Positions 16,624 to 24,118 of a stretch of DNA of 64,000 nt are shown one piece after another (position 1 is the stretch's first letter; every line of letters begins with the position of its first letter). The notes beneath the pieces are model-generated. The model searched no databases and was not told where the DNA came from. It saw only the letters and a list, made by a program, of their open reading frames with translations. Location: NCBI GenBank assembly GCA_001295775.1, contig LJIA01000001.1, forward strand, positions 459,715 to 523,714. Direction: 5' to 3'. The translations under genes and the position numbers were made by a program. The stretch comes from a beta proteobacterium AAP99 (GTDB taxonomy: Bacteria > Pseudomonadota > Gammaproteobacteria > Burkholderiales > Burkholderiaceae_C).

Positions 16624-18513
16624 TCAAGCGGCGGGTAGCGGGTAGGTCAGCCGCACGCACGCGCCACCGAGCTGGCTGGCGCCCAACTCCAGGGCCGCAC
16701 CGATCTGCCGGGCACGCTGCTTCATGCCCTGCAGGCCCCGCCCGCTGCGGCTGCTGGCGGGCAGACCGTCGCCGTTGTCGAGAATCTCGATCACCAGCTG
16801 CTGGCGTCGGGTGTCAATGTCGCAGCTGAACTGCGCGGCAGTCGCGTTTGAGTGCTGGATCACGTTGCTCAACGCCTCCTGCACGACGCGCGCGAGATGC
16901 CGATTGACCCCGGCTTCCAGCTCAATCTCTGCCACGCCGTCCGCCATGTGCCATCGCAAGTCGATTCCCAGGCGTTCAAGCGCGGGCTGAAGCCGGTAGC
17001 GCATCGCCGCCAGGAGGTCACTGAGCGACGCATCCTCAAGCGACAGCAGATCGACCGTGGACTTCATTTCGAGCAGGCAGCGTTCGATGGCGTCGGCAAT
17101 CAGGCGATGGTGCGGCTGGCTACGATCCAGCAAGGCGAGCGCGGAAACCAGTTCGGAACCGGGTCCGTCGTGCATCTCCTGAGCGATGCGCTCGCGCTCC
17201 TGCGTCAGCGCAGCGCGCTTGTCACGGGAGTGCAGGTTCTCCAGGACGCCACGCAGCTCCTGAGTGCGATGGTGCAGCTCGATTTCCAGCTGGCGGTTGG
17301 TCTCGATCAGCCGCTGCGACAGGCTGGCAAGGCGCCCAACCATGGTCAGCGCCATCACGACGATCAATGCAGGGTAGACAAACGGGCTCAGGCTGAGGGC
17401 GCCGTAGCCCTCGTGGCTGAGTTGCACATTCAGCAGGTCCCAGAGCGCGCTGCTGACCAGGATGACCGTCGACAGGCCTCCCGCCAGCAGAATGGTCGAT
17501 CGCTCCTGCCGCCAGGCGAGCAGCATGCCCAGGCCCGTCAGCGCAGCGGGCGCGATGCTCAGCAGCTTCACCAGGGCTGCGCCAGGCTGTCCAACCAAAA
17601 CGACCTCGATAAGCACGCCAGCTGACATGCACACGGTGTGCACGGTGCGCGAGGCGTCGAGCACGACAGTTCTGCGTGCGGCAAGGCGCGCCAGAAAGCC
17701 GCATAGCAACCACAGGAACAGGTGAAAGCTCAGTGCATGGACGAGGTACCAGGCCACGGCGGGCAAGGGCGGATCGACGAACAGTTCGAACAGCAGGTAG
17801 CCCGCCCAGGCCAGGGAGGCCGCAGCGAACCAGACATCCGCCGCAGTTTTGGTGTGCCACCACAGCAGGGCCGCGACGAGGCTCATGATCAGCATGAGCG
17901 AAAACAGGGCTGTGATCGCACCGTTCTGCCAGACCCAGCGCCGCTCGTACAGAGGGCGCAGTTCCGCCTGCGGTCCGATATAGAAGTCGGCAAGTCCGGC
18001 CGCGCCAAGCGGCGCACCCGTAATGACGACGTCAAGCTGGTTGGCACCGGAAGCGACCTGGGCCGGCAGCGTGATCCAGTGCGGCGTGAGGTTGTAATTG
18101 GGCAGGGTGTGTCCGAAAGTGCCGACCTGCGCCGCCAATCGCCCGTTGACGAGCACAGTCAGTACGTTGCCTGCGCGAGGCAGGTACATCGCCAATGGCA
18201 CGGCGGGGTCCGTGACGGTGAAGAAGGCGCGATACGCGTAGGTGCCGCGCAGGGGCGGGCTGGCCACGTCCCACGCATGCGGGAGTGCGACACGCCCGAT
18301 CCGCTGCAGCTCGCCCGTCGGCTGAACTGCGTGCAGATCCGCCTGGTACACCCGCAGCACGGCGCGCGCGGCGTCCGGCGCTTCCACCTCCGCACGAGCC
18401 GGCGCGACGGCCGGGCCGATGGTCCACGGCAGTGCGATGACGGCGATGATCAGACCGATCAGGACGCGCACCACGTTGCTGCTCAATTCAATGCTCCGTG
18501 GTCTGCAAGCCAC
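16624..18513 (-). CDS. Membrane sensor histidine kinase (NarX/7TMR-DISM-like)
   Basis: A 629-residue kinase. There is a signal-anchor near residues 15-35, then a periplasmic beta-rich region (about 45-190, DISM/sugar-binding-like) and six to seven hydrophobic helices (about 200-395). A coiled-coil follows (RLIETNRQLEIELHHRTQEL), then a HisKA_3-type box with phospho-acceptor His448 in RERIAQEMHDG. The ATPase has N-box HLARVVQEALSNVIQHS and G-boxes DNGDGLP and GRGLQGM. It phosphorylates the regulator encoded 9 bases upstream. The stimulus is unknown. Confidence 0.9.
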   Translation of the reverse strand: MACRPRSIELSSNVVRVLIGLIIAVIALPWTIGPAVAPARAEVEAPDAARAVLRVYQADLHAVQPTGELQRIGRVALPHAWDVASPPLRGTYAYRAFFTVTDPAVPLAMYLPRAGNVLTVLVNGRLAAQVGTFGHTLPNYNLTPHWITLPAQVASGANQLDVVITGAPLGAAGLADFYIGPQAELRPLYERRWVWQNGAITALFSLMLIMSLVAALLWWHTKTAADVWFAAASLAWAGYLLFELFVDPPLPAVAWYLVHALSFHLFLWLLCGFLARLAARRTVVLDASRTVHTVCMSAGVLIEVVLVGQPGAALVKLLSIAPAALTGLGMLLAWRQERSTILLAGGLSTVILVSSALWDLLNVQLSHEGYGALSLSPFVYPALIVVMALTMVGRLASLSQRLIETNRQLEIELHHRTQELRGVLENLHSRDKRAALTQERERIAQEMHDGPGSELVSALALLDRSQPHHRLIADAIERCLLEMKSTVDLLSLEDASLSDLLAAMRYRLQPALERLGIDLRWHMADGVAEIELEAGVNRHLARVVQEALSNVIQHSNATAAQFSCDIDTRRQQLVIEILDNGDGLPASSRSGRGLQGMKQRARQIGAALELGASQLGGACVRLTYPLPAA

Positions 18514-18522
18514 GAACAGGGC

Positions 18523-19305
18523 TCAGACGAGCCCCAGCAACGCCAGCTGTTTAGCCGCCTGAGCGCGCGTGCGCACCTGGAGCTTGCGATACACGTTCTT
18601 CACATGCGTGTTGACTGTGTGCACGCTGATGGCGAACTGGGTCGCAATCTCCGTGTTTGTGTAGCCCAGCGCGACTTTACGGATGATGTCCTGCTCGCGC
18701 TCGGTCAGTTCTTCGCGGGCTTGCGGGACAGCAAAGCGTGGAATGGGCAGCTCTGCGGCCAGCGGGCGGGCCGCCGCAACAGCGCGAGCGGGCGGCAGAG
18801 TCGCTGCGCTCTGGAAATACTTCAAGAGTCGGCGCGCGATCAGCGGCGTGATCGGCGATCCGCCGTTGACGGCCTCCACGATCGCTTGCGCGTAGTTGTC
18901 GGTGGCGCTGCCTTTGAACAGGAAGCCGACCGCACCGGCAGTCAACGCCCGCATGACCGCTTCGTCATGGCCCAGCGCGGAAATCACGATGATCTCGATG
19001 GCGCGACCCGCTGCTCGAACTTCCGCAATCAAGTCGAGGCCTGAGCCGTCGCCAAGCTCCAGATCGACCAGAAGCACCTGGAACGCCTGGTTGCTCAGCA
19101 GTTTTCGGGCTTGCGCAAGGCTCTCCGCCTGGCCGGCCAGATGGACGCGTGGGTCGCCGTGCAAGGCACGAGCAATCCGCTGACGACTGTGCAGGTCGTC
19201 ATCCACCATCAGAACGCGAATACCGCCTCGCGTGCCATCCGGTTCGGGTTGGGCGCGCAGGCGCTGCTCGGCGACGGATTGCGCCACCGCGGTGAACTCG
19301 GTCAT
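18523..19305 (-). CDS. LuxR/NarL-family response regulator
   Basis: A 260-residue regulator. The receiver domain has the acidic cluster VDDD (34-37), phospho-acceptor Asp81 in LLVDLELGDG, and Lys near 129 (LFKGSA). The C-terminal LuxR HTH reads ELTEREQDIIRKVALGYTNTEIA ... HVKNVYRKLQV. It is the first gene of the pair with the kinase. It faces the repeat-protein gene at 19810 across a 504-base gap, so that fibre-like locus is the most natural target besides itself. Confidence 0.93.
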   Translation of the reverse strand: MTEFTAVAQSVAEQRLRAQPEPDGTRGGIRVLMVDDDLHSRQRIARALHGDPRVHLAGQAESLAQARKLLSNQAFQVLLVDLELGDGSGLDLIAEVRAAGRAIEIIVISALGHDEAVMRALTAGAVGFLFKGSATDNYAQAIVEAVNGGSPITPLIARRLLKYFQSAATLPPARAVAAARPLAAELPIPRFAVPQAREELTEREQDIIRKVALGYTNTEIATQFAISVHTVNTHVKNVYRKLQVRTRAQAAKQLALLGLV

Positions 19306-19809
19306 GGGTTTGCTCCCTCGTTCGCGGCCTTGAGGGGTTCTCCGGCCGTCGCGTCGTGCCGTTTGCAGATCGCTCGCATTCAGTTGGTTGCGAATCCGAC
19401 AACGGAGCGCGGACGATATGGAGCCGCTTGCACGCGGTCAATCGACCGGCCTTGGCATCTCAACGAACTGGGGAGAGGCTGCTACCGCGTTTGCGGCATG
19501 CGACTGGCGCGAACACCTGCGCCGCTTGCATGTCGTCTCACGCGAAATGTGAGCGGGCGCTCGCGCGGACGTGTATGCACATTCGCCGCAGCAGCACCTC
19601 TTCATGTGTGCGAGCTAGCCCGAATGAGTGAGTACGGCGGGCGATCAGCGAGTGACTCGGGCTAGCCGCGCCGAGCGATTGTCGCGCCGTCAACCGAGGC
19701 AAAGAATGCCGCCAGGTGCTCAGCAAATCGTCTGGCATCAGGCCCCAAGAGATGCGCAGCTCTGCACGGCCGATTCAACAACCTACGTCAATCTTTGGTG
19801 AGGAAAATC
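19306..19809. other. Divergent regulatory region between two-component pair and repeat-protein gene
   Basis: 504 bases without a credible gene, long for this compact genome. It has lower G+C than its neighbours and an inverted repeat at 19614-19666. A clear ribosome-binding site (GGTGAGGAAA) precedes ATG 19810. The length suggests a complex promoter or a leader RNA; no specific element could be named. Confidence 0.5.
19614..19666. promoter_or_regulatory. 10-bp inverted repeat, operator or hairpin candidate
   Basis: GCTAGCCCGA (19614-19623) is the exact reverse complement of TCGGGCTAGC (19657-19666), with a 33-base spacer. It lies 144 bases before ATG 19810. It could be paired sites for a dimeric regulator such as the adjacent LuxR-type protein, or a stem in a leader RNA. 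Confidence 0.4.
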
Positions 19810-20241
19810 ATGAAGAAGCTTGTCATCGTCCTGGCTGGTCTCGTGTCCACCGCTGCGTTTGCCGGCGCGTCGGAAGTGAAGGTCAATGGCGTGTCTGCCC
19901 AGACCGCCGCATTCGCAGGCAGCGAAGTGGTCAACGCCAGCGGCGTGGCCCGTACCCTGGCTCAGCAGAACATCTCCACGAATGCCGGCAACGTGAAGAT
20001 CAACGGTGCCTCCGCACAAACCACGGTGGCTGCAGGCTCGGCCATCGTGAACGAAACCCTCGGCATGAAGAGCACCGCGCTGCAGAACGTGTCCAGCAAC
20101 GTGGGCAAGGTCACGGTGAACGGTCTGTCGACCCAGTACACCGCCGCAGTGGGCTCGCTGGTGTGGAACGCCTCCTATGGCGTGCACAGCAAGGCCGTGC
20201 AAAACATCGCCACGAACACCAGCTGCGCTGGCTGCAAGTAA
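19810..20241 (+). CDS. Secreted protein of three 39-residue repeats (curlin/HfaA-like candidate)
   Basis: A 143-residue protein. A signal peptide ends near residue 18 (VSTAAFA). The mature part is three repeats of exactly 39 residues (20-58, 59-97, 98-136) and a Cys-containing tail TSCAGCK. The shared pattern is VxVNGxSxQ, then GSxxxN, then AxQNxxTN, rich in Asn, Gln, Gly, Ser and small residues. This is the composition and periodicity of amyloid or beta-solenoid fibre subunits such as curlin or HfaA, though the exact curlin consensus is not met. A strong terminator follows, and a CsgG-like secretin is encoded two genes on. Fibre subunit is an inference. Confidence 0.8.
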   Translation: MKKLVIVLAGLVSTAAFAGASEVKVNGVSAQTAAFAGSEVVNASGVARTLAQQNISTNAGNVKINGASAQTTVAAGSAIVNETLGMKSTALQNVSSNVGKVTVNGLSTQYTAAVGSLVWNASYGVHSKAVQNIATNTSCAGCK

Positions 20242-20254
20242 ACACGCGCGCCAG

Positions 20255-20286
20255 AAGGTCGGGGTTCAGAGACCCCGACCTTTTTT
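20255..20286 (+). terminator. Strong Rho-independent terminator
   Basis: GGTCGGGGT (20257-20265) pairs perfectly with ACCCCGACC (20272-20280) across a 6-base loop and is followed by TTTTTT (20281-20286). It ends transcription 14 bases after the repeat-protein stop. It would let that gene be expressed much more than the genes downstream. Confidence 0.93.
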
Positions 20287-20317
20287 GGGCCTTCAATCCA
20301 GACTTTCGGGATCCGCC

Positions 20318-20764
20318 ATGTTGCTTCGCTCATCTGCCTGCGGCAGCTGCACACTTCGCACTCTTGTGTTGACTGTCGCCACGCTCGCATCGTTCTGCGC
20401 ATGGGCCGCTGCACCGGGCGAAGACCCCATTGTTCTCAACAACACTGCCGTGCCCCAGGGCAGCGCGCAGCCCGGGCTGGCCCCTTCCAGCAGCGATGCG
20501 GCACGCAGACTGCTGCCTGCGCGCATGAAGGCCAAGATGGCGCGCTACCAGGCACGAGCCTTCCGCGACGACCTCGACGACATCTACACCGACAACGATG
20601 TCGTGCGCAGCGCGTCGGCTGACGGTCTGAAGAAGGTCTGTGTACAGGAAGTCGGCAGCAACACCGTTCCCGCCAACACCGGGCCGTCATCCGGGCGCTA
20701 CGGCCCGCAGGCCCGGCAGCAGATCGTCGTGCTGCGCGGTGATCTGGTCAACGTGTGCAAGTAA
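20318..20764 (+). CDS. Small secreted protein of the CsgG-like locus
   Basis: A 148-residue protein that I do not recognise. The N-terminal signal peptide (hydrophobic about residues 13-29, ending FCAWA) is followed by a Pro/Ala/Ser-rich linker and a basic helix (LLPARMKAKMARYQARAF). The C-terminal domain has two Cys (KKVCVQEVGS ... LVNVCK) that could form a disulfide. By position, between the repeat protein and the CsgG-like gene, it may be an accessory like CsgF or HfaD, but there is no sequence basis for that. The start at 20318 gives the signal peptide; the earlier frame crosses the terminator. Confidence 0.75.
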   Translation: MLLRSSACGSCTLRTLVLTVATLASFCAWAAAPGEDPIVLNNTAVPQGSAQPGLAPSSSDAARRLLPARMKAKMARYQARAFRDDLDDIYTDNDVVRSASADGLKKVCVQEVGSNTVPANTGPSSGRYGPQARQQIVVLRGDLVNVCK

Positions 20765-20781
20765 AGCCCGCAGGAGCCGCA

Positions 20782-22467
20782 ATGCGCCGCTTCGTGTTCG
20801 TTCTCGGCAGCGCGCTTGCGCTGCTGAGCGGTTGCGCCAATCTCGACGCCCGGCGTGACCTTCCACTGCTCAGCACCGTACCCACGGAAAACCGACCGGT
20901 GGTTCGGCCCGTGCGCTCGGTCTCCAGCTTCTCCGAGTCCCTGGTCTGCATGGACCGCATGTTCCGGGACGCACGCATTCCGCCCACACTCATCGCCAGC
21001 AAACAGATTCCGGACGCTTCGGGCAAGGTGCCGGTCGCCGCCAAGGAAATGATCGTGACGGCCCTGTCGCAGCTGTCCCGCACGAGCGGCGCGTTCCGCT
21101 ACGTCGACTATGAGATCGATCTCGTCAAGCAGGACACCGTCCAGAATCTGACCACGCTTCTGCTCAACAACAATCAGATTCAGCTGCAGCGGCCGGCGCT
21201 CTATGTCAGTGGTGCCATTTCGTTCTTTGACCAGAGCGTGGTGTCGCGCAGCGGCGAGGCCGGGACGTCAGCGTCACGGCTGGAAACGGGCTACAGCCGC
21301 AATCGCAGCGCTTCGCTCGTCGGGCTGGAGCTTCATCTGGGTGAGTTCCGTTCGCGTACGCTGATCCCGGGCATCGACTCTGCCAATGAGGTTGTCATTG
21401 GCACCGGCAATGAGGGGCTCGACGTGGCAGGGCGCATCGGTCGCTATGGCGTCCAGTTCAACGTCGGCCGTGACTATGCCCAGGGCACCGGCGCGGCCGT
21501 TCGCACCTTGGTCGAGCTGGGCTTGATCGAGGTTCTTGGCAAATGGGCTCGCGTGCCGTACTGGCAATGCCTGTCGCTGGATCAGGCCCACCCGGAGTTC
21601 CAACGCCAGATGCGCGACTGGTTTGACGAGCAGAAGCCCGAGGAATCCGTGGCACTCGTTCAGCGGGCGTTGGTGGCCGAAGGCTATCTGCAGGCGCCTG
21701 TGGCCACGGGCATGAATCCGGTGCTCAAGACGGCACTTGCACGGTTCCAGGTCGATCGCGGCATCACGCCCAGCGGCGACATGAATTTCGAGACCTGGGA
21801 GCGCGCGCTGCGCAACTACGTGAGCTTCGACGAGAAGGGGCAGCTGGTTCGTGTCGGCTGGGGTCGACCCGGGTTGGGCCAGACCGACATCGCCAAGCCG
21901 GTCAACGCTGAAGCCCCCGCACTGCCCGAATTGCCCGTCCAGCCGGCCGGCGCAGACGGCAAGTCCGTCGAGCCTGCGGCCATGGCTGCAGCCGCTGCAG
22001 TGACGCGGCAGGTGGATGTGCGGATCGAGAACGTGTTGCGCGGCACCAGTCAGTTCGAGGTGGGTGAGCAGGTCTTCCTGTCGGCCACACTGTCGCATGC
22101 CGGCTTCCTGTACTGCTTCCTGCAGGATGCAACCGGCACCGTGGTGCGCGTTCTGCCCAACAATCAGCATCGCTCTGTGATGGTGCCGGCTCGGCAAGCC
22201 GTGCGCATGCCAGACTGGATGAGCCCGAACCCGGGCTTCATCATCGAGCCGAGCGACCCCGGTGCAGAGGCTTTTGTGTGCCTGGCAAGCGATGTCGAGC
22301 TCACGCCCAGGTTGCCCGAGCCGCTGCGCGTGGCGCCATTCATGCCGATCCAGGGTGTTCAGACGCCGGAACAGCTCGTGACCTTGTTCAAGCAGGCGGG
22401 CGAGGTTGCCGTGGGTACCGTGAGTTGGCGTGTCGTGCCGCGCACGTCCGTTCAAGTCAAGAAGTAG
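20782..22467 (+). CDS. CsgG/HfaB-like outer-membrane lipoprotein with peptidoglycan-binding and DUF4384-like domains
   Basis: A 561-residue lipoprotein with lipobox LLSGC (Cys18). Residues about 35-255 look like the CsgG/HfaB domain: AAKEMIVTALSQLSRTSGAFRYVDYE, then ALYVSGAISFFD, and YGVQFNVGRDYAQGTGAAVRTLVELGLIEVLGKW. Residues about 285-345 form a PG_binding_1-like unit (VQRALVAEGYL ... ALARFQVDRGITPSGDM). The C-terminal third (VFLSATLSHAGFLYCFLQDA) resembles DUF4384. CsgG makes a nonameric outer-membrane channel for curli subunits, so this is the likely export pore. ATG 20782 follows CAGGAG. Confidence 0.85.
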   Translation: MRRFVFVLGSALALLSGCANLDARRDLPLLSTVPTENRPVVRPVRSVSSFSESLVCMDRMFRDARIPPTLIASKQIPDASGKVPVAAKEMIVTALSQLSRTSGAFRYVDYEIDLVKQDTVQNLTTLLLNNNQIQLQRPALYVSGAISFFDQSVVSRSGEAGTSASRLETGYSRNRSASLVGLELHLGEFRSRTLIPGIDSANEVVIGTGNEGLDVAGRIGRYGVQFNVGRDYAQGTGAAVRTLVELGLIEVLGKWARVPYWQCLSLDQAHPEFQRQMRDWFDEQKPEESVALVQRALVAEGYLQAPVATGMNPVLKTALARFQVDRGITPSGDMNFETWERALRNYVSFDEKGQLVRVGWGRPGLGQTDIAKPVNAEAPALPELPVQPAGADGKSVEPAAMAAAAAVTRQVDVRIENVLRGTSQFEVGEQVFLSATLSHAGFLYCFLQDATGTVVRVLPNNQHRSVMVPARQAVRMPDWMSPNPGFIIEPSDPGAEAFVCLASDVELTPRLPEPLRVAPFMPIQGVQTPEQLVTLFKQAGEVAVGTVSWRVVPRTSVQVKK

Positions 22468-22474
22468 GTCCTGA

Positions 22475-23548
22475 ATGCGGGCGGTTCGCTCCCTTGCGTG
22501 GCACGCTCTTGCAGTGCTGGGCCTGTGTGCCGCTCTGCTGGCGCCCGGCACGGAGCACGGCACATCGGCCAAGGTCATTGTTCAGCCCGCACCGCCTGAG
22601 GCGCAGCGCCCTGCGCCTGCAGAAGAAGCGGCTGCCAAGAGCTACATCGTGGACAGCGGCCGGGACGAGCTGCTCGAGCAGCTGCGGGCCGAGTCGAAGC
22701 AGGCCAAGGGCGGTGAGGCCAGCCTGCGGCTCGGTCTCCTGTACCTGCATGGGCTGCGCGTGCCGCAGGATGCACGCAGCGCCCAGGCCCTGTTCGAACG
22801 CGCCGTGACGCAAGGCGAGCGGCGTGCCGCAGCGGCAGTGGCCTGGTGCCTCCTGGAGGGTTGCGTGCGCAGCCCGGATGTGGGCGGCGCGCTCGCGTAC
22901 ATCGCGCGCAACCGCAGCGCGATGCCGGCACGCATGGACTATCTCGAGTGGGTTGCCCTGGGCCGGCAGCTTGCAAGCGATGCGCGTGATCGGCAGCGGG
23001 CACAACTGCTCGACCGAGCAGTGCGTGCGCGCGATCTGCACGCGCAGGTCGAGCAAGGTATCCAGCGATTCGAGGAAGATCGCTATGCGGACTCGGCGGA
23101 ATTGTTTCGGCAGGCGATGCAGCAGGGCAGCCAGGCTGCGAGTCGAAACCTCGAGCTCGTGCGCCAGCGGATTGCGGAGATGGACGCGAGCAGCGCGCTC
23201 GCAGCGGCGAGCACCCCCGCAGAGGCGCAGCGCCTGTTTGCGCGGGCTCAGGCCGCGCACCGTGGCATCGCGCGACCGATCAATTACGCTGAGGCGCTCA
23301 CGCTGTATCGGCAGGCGGCAGCGCGTGGCAGCGCGCCTGCCGGGCGGATGCTGAATCTGATCGTCTCCCGCCTGCGCGCGGATGGCAGCGTCGACCCGAT
23401 CTGGATGCAGCAACTCGCGCTGGTCGACATCCAGCGTGACATGGGCGGGATGGTCCGAAGCGTGGCCCCCGGCATGCTCGCCAGAGAACCCAGCCCGCTC
23501 TACGACCTGCTGCCTGCGGCGCTGCGAACGCTTGGCGCGATCCGCTGA
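22475..23548 (+). CDS. Exported Sel1-repeat/TPR-like protein
   Basis: A 357-residue protein with an N-terminal hydrophobic signal (ALAVLGLCAALLAPG). At least two Sel1-like repeats are visible: LRLGLLYLHGLRVPQDARSAQALFERAVTQGE (about residues 82-113) and YAEALTLYRQAAARGSAPAG (about 270-290). The rest is helical and TPR-like. It starts 7 bases after the CsgG-like gene, so it is co-transcribed, and probably acts as a periplasmic scaffold of the same system. The partial gene at the left edge of the window is similar in style. Confidence 0.8.
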   Translation: MRAVRSLAWHALAVLGLCAALLAPGTEHGTSAKVIVQPAPPEAQRPAPAEEAAAKSYIVDSGRDELLEQLRAESKQAKGGEASLRLGLLYLHGLRVPQDARSAQALFERAVTQGERRAAAAVAWCLLEGCVRSPDVGGALAYIARNRSAMPARMDYLEWVALGRQLASDARDRQRAQLLDRAVRARDLHAQVEQGIQRFEEDRYADSAELFRQAMQQGSQAASRNLELVRQRIAEMDASSALAAASTPAEAQRLFARAQAAHRGIARPINYAEALTLYRQAAARGSAPAGRMLNLIVSRLRADGSVDPIWMQQLALVDIQRDMGGMVRSVAPGMLAREPSPLYDLLPAALRTLGAIR

Positions 23549-23578
23549 AGCCTCCGCCTGGCAAGATGCGCCGGTGGC

Positions 23579-24067
23579 TCAGTTCATCGGCGGTTTGGCG
23601 GGCGCCGGATCCGCCGCGCCGGGCATGCGCACCGTCCCGCTGGACTCGAACCGCAGGCTCCCCAGCCCCGTACCGCCCAGCTTGCCCTTGAGTTCATAAG
23701 GCACGCCTTCCTTGGGCGGGTTACGGGTGAGATTCAAGGCCTGGCGTACGACCGAAAGTGCCGACACCGTGACCGGCACCGTCAGCACCGCCTCGCCAAA
23801 GCGGGGGATCGTGCCTTTGGCGTCGCTCACGCCGCTGGCGAACGCGCTGCCGTTCAAGCTCAGATCGAGCGCAATGCCGTCGTAATCCAGCGCCATGTCA
23901 TTGGGGTTCTGCACGCGCAGCTTGACCGCGAAGCGCGCTTCCAGGCCTTCGCTGGGCAGGGTGTCGATCCCCGCAACATTGACCCGAAGCCGATCAACAC
24001 CCAGCGAGGCGCATGCAGTCAACACAGCGAGCATCGCCAAGGCCAGCCAAACACGGACGTGCTTCAT
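23579..24067 (-). CDS. LEA14/WHy-type lipoprotein
   Basis: A 162-residue lipoprotein with lipobox LTAC near residue 18 and an AGGAGC ribosome-binding site. The body is a LEA_2/WHy beta-sandwich: GLEARFAVKLRVQNPNDMALDYDGIALDLSLNG, then VLTVPVTVSALSV, then KGKLGGTGLGSLRFESSG. Family members are small stress or envelope proteins of unclear role. It converges with the Sel1 gene across 30 bases. Confidence 0.85.
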   Translation of the reverse strand: MKHVRVWLALAMLAVLTACASLGVDRLRVNVAGIDTLPSEGLEARFAVKLRVQNPNDMALDYDGIALDLSLNGSAFASGVSDAKGTIPRFGEAVLTVPVTVSALSVVRQALNLTRNPPKEGVPYELKGKLGGTGLGSLRFESSGTVRMPGAADPAPAKPPMN

Positions 24068-24118
24068 TGTTGCTCCTGTTTGCCGGCGAACCGGCACTTG
24101 CGGTTGTGTGCCACCGAG

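Noticed and set aside
17722..19044. 440-codon plus-strand frame
   Set aside because: Opposite the sensor kinase and regulator, whose His and Asp motifs are clear.
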